Positions 1-13,257 of a stretch of DNA of 64,000 nt are shown here, piece by piece (position 1 is the first letter of the stretch; each line of letters begins with the position of its first letter). The position numbers were made by a program, and so were the translations under genes. The notes under the pieces were generated by a model. The model saw only the letters and a program-made list of their open reading frames with translations, had not been told where the DNA came from and did not search any database. Source of the DNA: Euschistus heros (taxonomy: Eukaryota > Arthropoda > Insecta > Hemiptera > Pentatomidae); contig RCWM02000093.1 of assembly GCA_003667255.2 (NCBI GenBank), positions 1,755,501 through 1,819,500 of the forward strand. The letters run 5' to 3'.

Positions 1-74
1 GTTTCAGATGTAAATATGGGATTAAGATAATTAGAATATATTTTTTAAATAACTTTATACAATTTTTACTATTT

Positions 75-443
75 CTGTACCTCGGAGGTACACAACACTA
101 TGTCCTTTTTGTTTTACCAAAAATACATTATTTCGTATTCTTATTCACGTTTTCCCCCTTTATACAGAGGTATAGAATTCTATGTCTTAGACAAATTAAT
201 GGTGAGGTAAGTTACATAAAAATGTTTTTATTTATTTTTTGGGGAGGACATAACGTCCTTATGTACTCCAATTAGGACAGGAAGGACGGGTTACCAACCT
301 ATTCTAGCTTGGATAGAAAGTTAAGATTTATTTCGTACACATAAGTATAATAAACATTTCAGGAAATAAAATATTTTTCTTTAAACTGCTCTCCTGTAAA
401 GTTACGGAAATGTGACATAGTGTTCTGTACCTCTGAGGTACAG
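75..443. mobile_element. Short MITE-like element with palindromic termini
   Basis: Both ends carry the same roughly 30-bp inverted terminal sequence. The left end reads CTGTACCTC-G-GAGGTACA followed by AACACTATGTC. The right end is its near-exact reverse complement. Each terminus is itself a small palindrome, a 9-bp arm around one base. ATTT occurs directly outside both ends (71-74 and 444-447), so a 4-bp target duplication is possible but could be chance in such A+T-rich DNA. There is no coding capacity, so it would be a non-autonomous DNA element. The superfamily is not identified. Confidence 0.6.
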
Positions 444-3234
444 ATTTATAAAACTTTGAATTTTTAATGTTTAAAGATTTTTTTTTTTATGTAACATATC
501 CATTTCATCTTTTTGATATTTCATTTTCCAGTAGGTTGGAAATATTCAGATTTCGCTACTTAACACTTACTACTTATAAATTCTTCATCCAATAAACTAG
601 AATGAATTAAAAAAAAAAAAAATTGGCATAACTCCTTTATCCTCTAAACTTTTACTTTGTCTAATATAATTCCTGCTTTTGGACTAATTTAAATTAGTTG
701 CGCAGTAAAAAAAAAGAAAAAAAAAAATAGAATAAATTCTAAAAAAAGACATGAAGGGATCATATTAGTTTCACTGTTAAAAAAAAATTCAACATTTAAA
801 ATTTTGTTTTGTGAGGAAAGAGATGCTGAAGGAGAAAGTTAAGAAAGAACTAACTAAACGTACATACGAAATACTAGTTGCGACATCTTACCCATGATAA
901 TCCACGCCATTATGGAAATTTAATCAGGCTCAGAAGCTGCTGAAACTTTAGATTTATCCCTTCGAGGTTTTTTTCCCTTCACCTTCCTTAGGGTTCAAGA
1001 CTCTCCTGAAACTGGAGTAGACCTGCCTTTAAGGGACGCCTGACCCATTCATCCTTTATTTTTTATTCTTATAACCTGGGGACTCTGGTATTGAGTTACC
1101 TCTGAACCCGTCTCTTGACGAGGGGCTTAACCTTATCTCCGGTCAGTGGATGATAGAATGGGAAGAGTGTAAGAGGATATAATAATTTTAAGACATTTTG
1201 AATATAAAAACTCCTAATTATTTATACCTCAATATAGAATGAATAACATCTTAAATCCTATATCAACGGATCATAGACCTGATGAAAAGCCAGAACCAAA
1301 AGCTCCTGAGAAGTATTGCTTAATCGCTTTCCTGACAACATTGTCGAAAATCTAGCAAAATCGTTGTGCAATATAAGAGATTTTGTGAGGATAATGACGG
1401 ATTGAGCCCTTGTAAATCAGCTTTTTGGCAGGAATGGAAAACACGAATTAAATCTAATACAGTTTCACATGATTCCTGTAAAATTAATGGAACGTCCAAC
1501 TATCTAAGGCTGTCAGCAAGTAAATAGATTCGCCTAAGCCACCAATCAGTTGGATCCTATCAGCCGTTTGAGGGGCTCTCATTTAGAGCGACACTCCGAC
1601 AAAGGGACAAGGCTACAATAGGAAACCATTTCACCGCTGTCTCATTAGCAACACCTCAACGTCCCCTGGCTATTTCATTTTAATCTTATTTGAGGTAACA
1701 CTTTTTAATATCTATCTTTACTTTAATCTGTTCTGCTCTACGCTCTTTATTAAACGGTTCTACCTTTGTTATTAATATTTGAAAGCATACACTTTGTACA
1801 AAAAATACACTTGAGATTGGTTTCTTTTTACAGGACTATAATGTGAGCGATCATAGGACATCTTCAACAAACTTGATTGAATTTATGCCCAGAACTAGTT
1901 GCCTCGACGACATATTTTAATTCTGAATAATTTAGAAGACCTATTGGAGTTGAAGTTTGTCTGCAGCATAAGATTAGTGTCACACAGTATATACAGAAGG
2001 CCACTACTTGTTTTAGAAAAATTAAAAGGGATTTAAAAAAAAGTTAAAACTAAAAGATTGCGCTTAATAGAAAATAATAATTAATGTTGCATTATTTATG
2101 AAGTTATTTTTTCAATTTTGTAAGCTATAATACTTGTTAGATCGCGATTTTTGTTAAGCTTCCCACAGTTGTCAATGCAGATACGTTTTAAAGTATTTTA
2201 TTATTTCGGTTAAAATGTAATCTAAGATTTTCTAAGTCTATAAAAGTTGCTGTCAGTTTTTGCAAAAAGGGACCTTAGTCATCATTTAAAGTCTATTTTT
2301 ACGTATTGTCGTGGAACGATTTCACGTTCCAAAAGATGCCTTTATAAGGAAGCTTCAATCTTGCAGAAAAAGTAGAAAATCGTACCACCCCAAAAATCCT
2401 AAGAAAACCATTTTCTCATTGTTACCAAGATTTGTCTTTGGTTGTTTTTTTTTTGTTTTTTTTGCATGAAAGTAGAATCAATATATTTGGCCTTGGCTTT
2501 CAATAACTATTTTTTTTTTTTCTTTCTCAATTTTTATTAAAATATTCTTACGATCTGTCACACTCAAAAGCAATGAGTAAGTGGTAACAATTATTACATT
2601 CATAAAATGTGTACCAAAAATTATTAAAAATAGTATCATCAAAAAATTATTAAAAAATAAAAAAGAGATTAAAATACATACTATATATACAATATTTTCA
2701 ACCCTACTCTGCGAACACCAGTTATGGATACAAAGCTTGAATCAGAAATATCCCAACGCCATTTTATCAGCTGTGGCTGTAGAAGTCCAGTAGAGACTGA
2801 GGCTATAGCCGTTGACACGCAGGACTTGAGTAGAGAAGCTAGTCATTGCTAGGATTTATATTTGTATTTCATTTAGAATAGGTGTTGGGCCACTACCGGT
2901 TAAGTGAAGGAGCAGGTTCATAAGGACGCATGGTACTGGACAAGGATTGAGCCAGAGAGTTAAGATGATTGGAAAGCTTTCATATGTATAATGAGGCCCA
3001 AGAAAAAATGTTTAATTAAATTACTATTTAAGATCAAAAAAAAAAAAAATACAATGTAATACATTGGCTTACTTTTTATTCGGCTTCGTTGTGGTTAAGA
3101 TGCTTATAGTAATATTATAGTGACTACTAAAGCTCGATTCATCATTTGTATAATAATTAAAGTGATTTTTTCGATCAAACAATATGAAAATCATAATTAC
3201 CTCCATATGAGTGAATCTTTATAATCCTGAACCA
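444..3234. other. Gene-free A+T-rich stretch with two GC-richer patches
   Basis: No gene was recognised. It is mostly homopolymer-rich A/T sequence. Two patches are less A+T-rich, about 890-1160 and 1500-1680. The second contains CCAATCA, CTCATTAGC and several GC-rich words and may be a non-coding regulatory island. A short reading frame at 2581-2793 is lysine/isoleucine-rich from A+T composition and was not accepted as a gene. Confidence 0.4.
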
Positions 3235-3520
3235 TTTTGACCTGTAGAGGAGAGCGGAGCGCCACCGCTAGCAGGACACAGAGCCACCTTGTGATTGTTT
3301 AGGACCGTCCAAACAAGGAGAGGCTCCTCACGACCTAAGGATAACATCCTGGCCCTCGGAGTCGGTTTTTATTTCACCAGTATCCTCCGGGACCTTATTG
3401 TTACAGAGCCGCCATATCCTTCCCAGCCAGCTATAATCCTTGCCTTGTCTAGCGGACCTACCTTCCAACTGTGTCGGCTGTCCGATTGGCTACTGAACTC
3501 GACGATTTTCAGTTTCCATT
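3235..3520. other. GC-richer island, candidate conserved non-coding element
   Basis: Base composition rises sharply against the surrounding A/T-rich DNA. A 107-residue frame (3295-3618, +) crosses it but has no recognisable domain and its amino acid order looks arbitrary. The segment contains ATTGTTA and CCGATTGGCTA (a CCAAT-like word on the minus strand). I infer a regulatory or conserved non-coding element. An unrecognised exon cannot be excluded. Confidence 0.3.
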
Positions 3521-5361
3521 GCTCGATTTATGGCTATGAGAGTGTCATTAATATTATCAAATATAAAATAGAGTGGATTAGTCGAATGGGTGAATCGCTA
3601 AATCAGTTTACGTTATAGCCACTTGAGGTTCCCATGATAATATAAAAGGATTACTACCATTAGTATCAATGAAATATTTGCAATACTTGGACTTCTATTG
3701 GAATATTTTAATTGAAGACTAATTGAACATTCATCATCTGTTCTAGAAACGTACAAAAAAATTCAAAATATAGCAACTTTGATTATATAAGACATTGATT
3801 ATATACATTAATTATTTAAAAATGCAAGACAATCCTGTTGGAAACTAGGAAGTCTGAAAAGTGAAAGATGCCAGGATCAAAAGTAGACTGTTCTGAAGCC
3901 CTTTTCATTTTAGCCACTTAGGTGAGGATCTACATGTTCGATTCCTTGTCTAACATTTTAAAAAAATCTAATATATATAAAATGTATGTAGTAGAGTGCT
4001 GATGTTTTGAAATTTTTTATATGATTTTAGAACTTAAGATGAATGCTTAACGTTCAAAACTAGTCTTCAAATAAAAAAATCGAATAGAAGTGGCCAATAC
4101 TTCATTAATCCTAATGTTGTTATAGTTTTCTTTGCGAATTTCGAGTTATTTCTATAGCAGTGGGGATTCTTATGAAGATTAGATTGATGATTGCTACATA
4201 AACACTATGTGATATAAAAAGCCGCGTGTGATTTGTGTTTATCATGGTACGTGCATTGTATTATGGCGTCTGAGGGACACCCCAAGACCCCCGGATGATC
4301 TCAGTTTAGATCAAGGAACAAAGCAAGGATACACGGTGCATGTTTTTCGAATAGGTATATATTTACTTTAGTATGTGCGATCATTTTTCGGTTAGAGCTA
4401 ATATAGGTTTATGATAACTATAGTAACGTAATTCTTACAGGTGGTATTGATATTACGTGCAAACACCAAATGAATACAGGATCCACTACGTGTTGTATTG
4501 GAATTTTAGTTATTAATGAGTCACACTAGAATAATATTAATAATAATATTATTATTATAATTATTAATAATAATATAATGTAATTATTGCAATAATGGTC
4601 GAAAGAAATACCTAAAAGACTATATAGTTCAAACAAATGAAAGTCTATCCTTGGAAAATATTTTATACCACAATAGCATAGAAAAGATAAATAACGTCTT
4701 CCTATTTATTTTAAATGTTTTAAATGCTATCAAAAAGTACTTGATTTATTTCTTTATTAACTAAATAAAATATTGGATTCTATTGCGATTGCTGCTACAA
4801 CTTCTGTGACCCTAATTTAATTAATATCAATTATTATTAATTGTAAAAATGTATTTTTTCATTTTTCTTAGTTGTATATATCATTATAGCTTGTAAGAAA
4901 AAAAAAATCTTTTGTTCGTATGAATTATTATGATATGAGAAAATGCTTTATCTGTTAGTGTTAATCATATAACATGTAAACATCTTCTTCTATTTGTATT
5001 TACTGTTTATTCAATATTATGTAATTATTATTGTTATTGGCTAACTCAGTTGTCATGAAGTTTTTACTTTAAAGCAATCAATAAAATAATATAAAATTAA
5101 AAAAATATAATTATTAATAATATCAATTCAATATTAAATAATGTTAATTAAAGGTAAATATTGTAACCTAGAAGCGATAATGTAATATTAAAAATATAAA
5201 TATTAATTTATTATATTTCTTTTTTTATTAATGAGTAATAATAAAATAATTGTTATTGTTAATTGAGAGTTAACGGACGGACGATTACAATCTTGGATCC
5301 GAGTTAGTCCCTGTAAAAACATGTACCATGTTAAAAATGCAATATAAATACATATATATAT
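3521..5361. other. A+T-rich intergenic sequence
   Basis: No gene seen. A run of TAAT/ATTA words at about 4533-4580 forms a simple-sequence palindrome. A small GC-richer patch at about 4215-4325 includes a run of C residues but no coding signal. Confidence 0.4.
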
Positions 5362-5680
5362 AGTAAGGTTCTTGAGATTCAGTCAATAAATAAAAGCAAC
5401 TATTTTGGCGACGTTTCGAGACTAGATTTTATGAAGATATCAAGACAACCCACGGTCCTGAAGCAATTAAAGTGATGAAGGAACTTCAGAAATTCAACAG
5501 AAAATTAGCGAGCGTGAAGAATACTAAGACATTCCTACTAATTGTAAGATGCAGGGCATGATTATGAGAACAATGTATCCTCGCAACGTCTTCAAAATAG
5601 TTGTTTTTATTTATTGACTGAACCTCAAGAACCTTACTAAACATTTAATAGTAACAGTCAAGAAATTTATCCATACATAT
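5362..5680. mobile_element. Palindromic Penelope-like element fragment, copy 1
   Basis: The left arm begins AGTAAGGTTCTTGAG and runs through GGCGACGTTTCGAGAC. The right arm is its inverted partner, ending CTCAAGAACCTTACT at 5639, followed by a tail shared with the copy at 32.4 kb (ATTTAATAGTAACAGTCAAG). Between the arms is a coding remnant (5430-5561) resembling the region ahead of the reverse transcriptase in Penelope-like elements. Penelope-like elements often end in terminal repeats that can lie inverted, which would explain the palindrome. The class is inferred from a short coding match recalled from memory. Confidence 0.45.
5430..5561 (+). pseudogene. Penelope-like ORF remnant (pre-RT region)
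   Basis: An open stretch of 43 codons lies between the inverted arms and ends at TGA (5559-5561). It contains the peptide ELQKFNRKLAS and then TFLL...RCRA. The pattern of an LxxLxRKLA helix followed by a phenylalanine-leucine pair and RCR is what I recall from Penelope-like polyproteins just upstream of the reverse transcriptase. No start codon, catalytic residues or continuation are present, so it is a dead fragment. The assignment needs a profile search. Confidence 0.4.
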
Positions 5681-5710
5681 ATTCTTTTATATAAATTTAT
5701 TTTATATATA

Positions 5711-5712
<2 letters not shown>

Positions 5713-5750
<38 letters not shown>
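5713..5750. repeat. (TG)19 microsatellite
   Basis: An uninterrupted TG dinucleotide run directly follows the Penelope-like fragment tail. It accounts for the poly-His/Thr stretch in the antisense reading frame there. Confidence 0.95.
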
Positions 5751-5757
<7 letters not shown>

Positions 5758-7093
5758 ATATATGAGCCGAGATGTGGTGAATAAAATTATGTATTCAATG
5801 AACTGTAAACAAAATATAATCCTTTTTAAACCGATTAACTTCAAACCTGATTCTCAACATTTTACTTTTTTTTTTTGCTTTTTTTTTTTGTAGGATCTTT
5901 AAAAAAAAAAATTCTTACTTTTGTATTCTCTTACATCGGCTCTTGTTAGGATTTATTATGCAGAAGTTCACATAATATAATACTAATAAATAATAAAATT
6001 ACCTTGCTGTTTTATTTTATTAATAACTATTATGAGCGGATATATCCATACATTTAGAATAACAAATCCTATACATATTCCGGTTTTCATGAGTATCTTT
6101 TAAAAATAATTAATTGTCAAATAGAAGAATTAGAGTTTATTTTGAAACTTACACTTATAAAATACAAATGTATAGATGAAAAAATGTTTAGATGAAAAAA
6201 ATAAATTCCATTGGAAGTTATTTCTCTAAACAAAGGCTTCGAAAGGAGTGGCAGCTGTAACTTGTGTTTCTTTTTCAAAATTATCTGGACAGCTTTAGGT
6301 TTCCTTATTGGGATGGCAGCAAGGAATTTGTAAGATACCTATGTATGTCCACATGAAAATAAAATATGCAGCGAATCAAATTGCAATAATTAAGTATTAT
6401 TAATGTTAAATAATCCCCTCGATATTAATAAATAAAAAGATATTTTTAAACCTACTATTTTTGTTACTTTTACTAGAAGCTGCAGTTATATCCATAGATT
6501 GTGTAGAAAGAATATCTATAGCTAAGAATCATATTATTTTCTTCATTCCAAATTTCCTGCGGATACGATAATGAATTCAACGTCCAGAATTCTTTTTAAT
6601 TGATATAAATTTAGACTTCACGAATAAATAAGAATGACTTAATTACTAGCAGGTATTAAATATGATCGCAAATAGTTATTTTAGCATGAATAGTTCCAGT
6701 GTACAGAGAATATATAAAAATATTAGGGAATGGCATTAGTAAGATATAATAATTGTTAAAAATGTTCAGTCTTTCATGTAAATTATTTTAGTATTACCAA
6801 AGGACTTGTTTGCTTATTCAAAAATATTTATACATATAAATATTTTTGAAATTTTAAATTTCGGTCAATTTACGTGTTAAAAATAAATAATAAAAACTAT
6901 ACCAAATTGCATCTATTCTAAAATTATAACAACTATTTACATTTGTTAATATATCGCGGTTGAGACTCACACCAACGGGCGCGCAGCGGAATTTTGGCAA
7001 TTTCCAAGTTTGTTCACTTTTCATATATATAAATGGTGTGTTTGTATTACTTATCGCTGTTTTTTAACAGAGACATTAGGAAGACACCATTAC

Positions 7094-7095
<2 letters not shown>

Positions 7096-7142
<47 letters not shown>
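7096..7142. repeat. (TA)n microsatellite
   Basis: Pure alternating TA run followed by a T-rich stretch. Confidence 0.95.
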
Positions 7143-7146
<4 letters not shown>

Positions 7147-8219
7147 TTTTTTTTTTAATTCTTTATTTATATTTTTTTTATGAGAATAAAAATCTTTAAT
7201 ATTGACATACAGTATTTCGGCTATTTTATGCCATTCTTATTAATCTAATATATAAAAAAAATGATTACAAATCAAAATAAACAAGGTTAAATTCAGTACA
7301 TAACGTTTTTACTAGTTTTGGTGACATCTTCCGGCTTGCTGTAACGTTCCTTGTGTGAGAGAAGAATTTGCAACTTTTTTGTTCGATTTTTGAGCAAAAA
7401 ATATTATAAAAATAAACTATCTGACGACCATTCGTAATATTACAGTGAATATACGATTTAATTGGAAAAGTATATTCTTACATTTTGATTGAATGGCAAG
7501 AAAAAACAGTTGACGAGGAGGCGCGCGGCGGCAATCTGGCCGCCATGACACTACCGACCAGACGTACTCAACATTTGAACTGACTGACACAAACTGTTTA
7601 TAAACTTATTTTAAAGATATTAAAGGATACTGTTTCAGCCGTTCATGTTATATTTAAAACAATTTCTGATAATTTGTTTAAATTAAATTATTTTAAAACT
7701 TTCTTTTTACATAATTTAACATTTTTTCTTTTTATCATTAATCGTAATTATTACGATTAAATTTCCGAAAGATATACCCAAACTTTCGGTTATCGGCAAT
7801 TGGGAGGCCGAATAGCTCCTATATTGTTTTTTTATCTCAACTCAGGACTTTATTTTTTTTCGTCTGGGACTCCTGGACCACGACCATCGTCAAGCAGTTC
7901 GTATGCGGCCGGCCAAGACGAAAAGAATCAAATTTAGTAATTAACAGGACCCAAAGGATGACATTTTCACTGGGTATTTATAATGGAATTGTGCAAGAAA
8001 TGTATATATATAGTTTATTTTTTATTTTTTTTTTTAATATGTTTGCTTCAGTATAAAGGTTTAGACGTATTCATATTTTGTAATTTGTCTTAAAGATAAA
8101 TATTAGTTTCAAATATGTATTTATATTAGCAGTTGATTTTTTTTTGGTTGATTTTTTTTTTTTTTTGTTAAATCAGAGTTCTGTTTGTTTTATTATTTTT
8201 CTTTTTTGAACATTACGGC

Positions 8220-8221
<2 letters not shown>

Positions 8222-8283
<62 letters not shown>
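8222..8283. repeat. (TA)n microsatellite
   Basis: About 31 TA units without interruption. Confidence 0.95.
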
Positions 8284-8289
<6 letters not shown>

Positions 8290-8909
8290 TTTTTTTAAAT
8301 ATATAAACACAAATGTAAATGGAATTGAGAGTGATATATGAGAGAAATTGAATGAATTATATTACTATTGTCTATTAATAAATAAATGCTTCAAAAGGGA
8401 AAAAAAAAAGGCATTCAATATTTTTTTTTATTGACTAATTATTGGTCTAGTGAAACTTTAACTTTCAGAACCAGCGTTCCAGATTTGGTACGCAACGGAA
8501 AAAAAAGTTGTTCAAGGGTGCAACTTCTGTTACCCTTACGGTGCCCTAACAGATACTGATTTCAGATTTGCCTTGATTTAATGTTTTTTACGAACGAAGG
8601 ACATTAAAAAATATGAAAATTAATAAACTTATTTTAGTTTTTTCCCTATTTATCAATTTCATATAACAGTTAAGCATACAATTTTGAGATCTCTCAGGAT
8701 TGTCGTTTTTGAAAATTGATTTAATTATTACGTTATTTAAAAGGACATTCTCTTCCCCTTTACTCCTTTTGGTCATATTGGTCTTCTGGTCATTGTCTAA
8801 CACATTTTTTCGGGAAGTTGGAGATAGTCTCACGAAAGTTTTTGCTAAATCCTGATTTCTTCAAATATTAAACGAAAACTTATAAGTCAGGAAGAAGAGA
8901 GAGTATGTC

Positions 8910-9088
8910 CTTCGGCCTTCAAAAACCGTCAGATCCTGGCAGATCTGAAACAAGTATCGTTCAGAGACTTTTGGGTTTTGCAAATATCCACCGGCAAAGT
9001 ATTCACTCCACACTCGTCATGTAGAAGGAGTGTCTTCAGACGACATAGACCTTCCAGAAATGGCGAAGAAGATAGATCTTCAAATGCC

Positions 9089-9120
<32 letters not shown>
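8910..9120 (+). repeat. Coding-like dispersed repeat with A27 tail, copy 1
   Basis: The segment at about 9020-9094 translates on + to a coherent peptide containing DDIDLPEMAKKIDLQMPK. A second copy at 28336-28445 gives VDIDLADMVKKKDLQMPK. The two DNA copies differ mostly at codon-compatible positions, so they probably derive from a protein-coding mobile element. Here it ends in 27 A residues (9094-9120), which fits an RNA-mediated copy. I do not recognise the protein family. Confidence 0.4.
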
Positions 9121-9152
9121 GCTTACACAACTTAGTTTTAAATTATAACAGC

Positions 9153-9218
9153 TAAGTGGTGTAGGGTAAAGCTGTTTTTCATTTCTAAGTGGTGTAGGGT
9201 AAAGCTGTTTTTCATTTC
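9153..9218. repeat. 33-bp tandem duplication
   Basis: The unit beginning TAAGTGGTGTAGGGTAAAGC occurs twice head to tail (9153-9185 and 9186-9218) with no differences seen. Confidence 0.9.
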
Positions 9219-11574
9219 ATCATAAGCAGTTTATATTATTCATATTACATATTATTCTCTTAATGTGGAATTCAATAAAAGATGGAGATTAACTGCCCAG
9301 ACAAATATTTGTTTTCATATTTCACACCTCAAAATATCAAAACATTTATTCTTACATTATCAAAAACAAAAAAAAAATTAATTAAAAAAAATCCTCTTGA
9401 TTGTCTAAAATTCACTCAATGCTTCAGAGGATAGAAAAAACCACTAGAATTACATACATTGCATTACCTCATTAAGACGCATATTGCTTAAACGCGATTG
9501 CTATCTCGAGATTCATTGCAGTAATAGCCACAGCAGGAGCACTAATATGATAATTCGCTTAGTGATTACATTTTCAGCACCCATTACCACATTCGTCTAT
9601 GCAGTCATATATTACAACTGATATATTCATCATGTGTTCCAACTGACTCTAATGGTTTCTTTAAGAGTGATTATATAAACATAAATCTTGAAATTAGCTT
9701 ATGCAGTAAGGTCATCATGAGCAAGGTGCTAATTTCATCTATCTATCATCTACTAAATAAATCCTGATACACAAGACTAATGAAGAAGACACAATTTAAT
9801 GTATTTTTTTTTTAATTATTTTTTTATTTTCAGTTAGTCCTAGTGAGCCGCACATAGATGATAAAATAATATTTCTACAGTAAAAGGGATGATCTTTTTT
9901 TTTCATTTTTTAAATTTATTTATTTTTTTATTTTTATTTAAAACAAGGGAATAGAGAAGAGGAAAAGCATTTTGATTTACCTTCCTGTTATATTAAGATC
10001 GGTGTTTATGTTTCAAAATCATCGATAGGTCATTCCTATTATATTATCGTGGGATATCGAATTATTGTTAGTGTAGTTGATCTACTTACCCCCTACTAAT
10101 ACTAGATATTACTTAAATACTTATACTTAAGGGTCATATAGCAGAATAATTTTAAAAAAGAATAAGATGCTTGTAAACAATATGATGATATTAAAAATTA
10201 CAAAGAGCAAGTATTTATTAATATTATCCCATTAACAGTATTGACTACTTGGAGTCCGTATTATGAGATTAAGAAAAGGCTGTAGAAATAAGGCATGAAT
10301 GTAATAAACATTACGATGATGATTAATGGTTTATTTCATGTTAAGATACAATGATGAACGTATTATGCATAATAAGTGAACACCTATATCTACATAAGTT
10401 GTAAACAGATGTGTGAATATATGTTTTTATGTATCTTTAAATATTTCGTCTTATCAACATTCCAGTAGTTCTTAAATTTTTTCTATATATCTTTCGTTGC
10501 TATTCATTATTTGTACTTTATTTTATTGATTTATTTTATATATTTTTTTATTTTTCTCGAAAACATTGTAATTATATAAGCATGTAATTATTATATCATC
10601 ATATTGTTATTATCATTATTATTTATTTTCTTTCTCTTCTTTTTCTTATTTATATATTTATACCAACAGTGCTATTTTCAATTGTATATACATATATTAC
10701 CTTTTACACAAATTATTATCTTCGTTTGAAATTTTAAACTTTGTTATTCTTGGAGACAATATGTCCCAGAATATTATTTTTATCATTTCATTTCATTTTA
10801 ATAAGAAAATATTATCTCCTTGATTTTATTAGAAAAAGAAAGTGAGTGAAATTAAAAGGGTGTTTAAATCATGACATATCTTTGTAATAGAGTAGCTTCC
10901 ACTCAGGTTTTCTTACCACAAGAAGCGACGAAAACATCCAAAGAAACTGAGAAAACAATTTTTATTCGATTTGAACTAATGTTAGTTTCGCATTTATACA
11001 TCGTTACCAAAATGAATAATCACTAATAAGAAATAACATAATGTGAGCCAAACATACTATCCACATTTGAGCCAGGAGTGTAATTTGTACTGCTTTAAAT
11101 GATTAAACCATTATCAAGTTAGTTTCTTAAATATGCTTTACAAAGAAAAAAAAAAAATTAAATAATAAAAAAAATACGTTTCAAGAGAAAATTATATTTT
11201 TCGAAGAAACGTAGGAGTTCCTGAATTCCTATTTCGAATGCTGATGCAATATTCTTTATCCTGACATGTCCTGGTTGTCTTGTATTGGCGTTTAAATATT
11301 TTTACATTGTTAATTGGTTGCCATTTTAAAAGGTTTTCAAGAACATCTTATTCCATGTAAAGAAGTGTATCTGCATTTTTTTTTTTTTTTTAATAAATAA
11401 ATAATGTAGTTGGTATACATAAATAAACACATTTGAACTATATGAAGTACTTTTGTATCGTTGGAAACAAGAAAACGTTAAGCCTTCTATGTTCATATTA
11501 CTTTGAAGAAAATAAATTGATTTTTTATCTACCGATTTAGAGTAACGGTATATTAAGCCATATTAGTATTTAAA
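9219..11574. other. A+T-rich intergenic sequence
   Basis: No gene, repeat array or clear element end was recognised. Homopolymer T and A tracts are frequent. Confidence 0.4.
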
Positions 11575-11880
11575 AGCCGTTTTGATTAGTACAACAGAAC
11601 CGGTTAGAACATTACCGGTGTTTTGACAATGTTTCCTCAACCACTCCCAGGAGCAATCATGAGCCGATTTTGGCCCGGAACTAAAGTAAACTCCTCTATA
11701 TAGAGGCCGATAAACATTACATGAGCGAAGAGGGTTATCGACGCCTAAAGCAACATCTAATTGGCTACGGCGTGAAGTAATTAGAGTTGTGTAATTGGTA
11801 TACCAAACACACTGTAATACCCTACCAAATTACTGACGTCATAATGTTTGCACCTTACATTACTCAGCTATGAGATATCA
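11575..11880. promoter_or_regulatory. GC-richer island with CRE and homeodomain-type motifs
   Basis: The composition is distinctly less A+T-rich than its surroundings. It contains the perfect CRE palindrome TGACGTCA (11834-11841), TAATTAG and TAATTGG homeodomain-type cores, and paired ACCGGT words. No protein-coding signal is visible. I infer an enhancer-like or conserved non-coding element. Motif presence alone is weak evidence. Confidence 0.3.
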
Positions 11881-12199
11881 AAGGCCTTCAAGACTACCTC
11901 ATTATGTCGATAGTTTATTGTCATAATTATGTGCCTTCGATTTTTTAATTTGATCTCATTTCTTTTTCAATTCATTCGGGACTCGATTTACCGGCTGAGT
12001 TGGGGCCGAGATAGGCTCGGATAACCTAATACTTGGTTATTAAGACCCTAAAATACAAGTACAATACATACAAAAAAATAACGTAGGACAATGACTTAAT
12101 ACGTATATCTTTTAATAACAAAGTAATATTTATCATGCATGCAATAATAATATATATAATTGTTATTATTACATACTGGCATCCTCAGTCGCGGCTTCG

Positions 12200-12290
12200 T
12201 CGCTCTTATAAGTAAAGTACTTCGATAAGTTTCGCTCTTATAACTAAAGTACTTCGATAAGTTTCGCTCTCATAAGTAAAGTACTTTGAT
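12200..12290. repeat. 32-bp tandem repeat, about 2.8 copies
   Basis: The unit TCGCTCTTATAAGTAAAGTA plus 12 more bases starts at 12200, 12232 and 12264. The first two copies differ by about one base and the third is truncated and slightly diverged. Confidence 0.9.
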
Positions 12291-13257
12291 TCTTTTAACT
12301 AATGATTTAAGTTTTATTTTTTAACGATAAAAATCTTGTACAAAAAATCATGCTGTTGAGAATCATTTTCTCACAATATTTCAAGATATTTTCACCCAAA
12401 GCTGTCATTTTTAACCCAGTACTATTGCAATGATTAGCTGGTTAAAATTTACGTTAAACCATAATTGGATATTCAATTATTAATAATAATATTACCATGT
12501 TAGTAATTCAGATGGACAGAGACTTTTTAGATAGAAACTCTGGCGGATAATGGACTGTATTATCAGTGCTTACAAACCTATCTATAGAGATATTCATGGC
12601 TGTCACAATTTACTTGTTCAATAATAATGTTATTTATTTCCTCTGCCATAGAATTTGTAGGTAAAATTACTGCTCTTTCACACAACCAATGGTGTGATGA
12701 AAAACCTGGTCTTAACCTCTATTTTTTCATATCATAAGCTACAGGCTGATGAGTTATCTTCAGTGATTACTCAGTCTTCTTTTTAAGAAATATACTTTTA
12801 ACCAGTCATTATGGTTGATTCTATCTGTTCATAAGCAGTTAATAATTAGAAAGATTGACAAATCAATTGATAATGACAAATTTGTATTCTTCATAAATTA
12901 AATATTATTCTGATCATTTTTTTTTTCAAAATTGCATATTGATATTTATTTAGTTAAATTTATTGGGTGGTCATGTTCATATGGTAGTCAGGCTCAATAT
13001 TATTATAATTGAGATAAAATTATTCAATATTAACAATAATCTTTCTTTTTGGTTCATATAGAAAATAACTATCTTGAAGAAAGCATCTTGCTTGCTATGC
13101 CATTTCGGCATTTAAAGATTGGTTCCTCTCTTGATCCTTTTGCCTCAGTAGGCTGTCCTTCCTTTTCATATCAACTGAGGATGAAACCATTTTGGTACAG
13201 ATTGATACTTGTTTTATAGTTTTCAAGATTATTTAGATTTATGCCAATAAACAGAAT

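Larger units (their letters stand above)
5751..8935. other. A+T-rich intergenic sequence with (TA)n arrays
   Basis: No gene recognised. It contains (TA)n microsatellites at 7096-7142 and 8222-8283. Three short GC-richer patches at about 6955-7020, 7495-7575 and 7860-7930 hold CGCGC words. The middle one contains GGCCGCCATGACA, a good-looking ATG context followed by only 12 codons before a stop, so it was not called as a gene. Confidence 0.4.

Noticed and set aside
5611..5844. Frame with a His/Thr repeat
   Set aside because: Translation of the (TG)19 run on the opposite strand.
12200..12290. CRISPR-like direct repeats
   Set aside because: The repeats are contiguous with no spacers, and the DNA is eukaryotic. 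It is a simple 32-bp tandem repeat.
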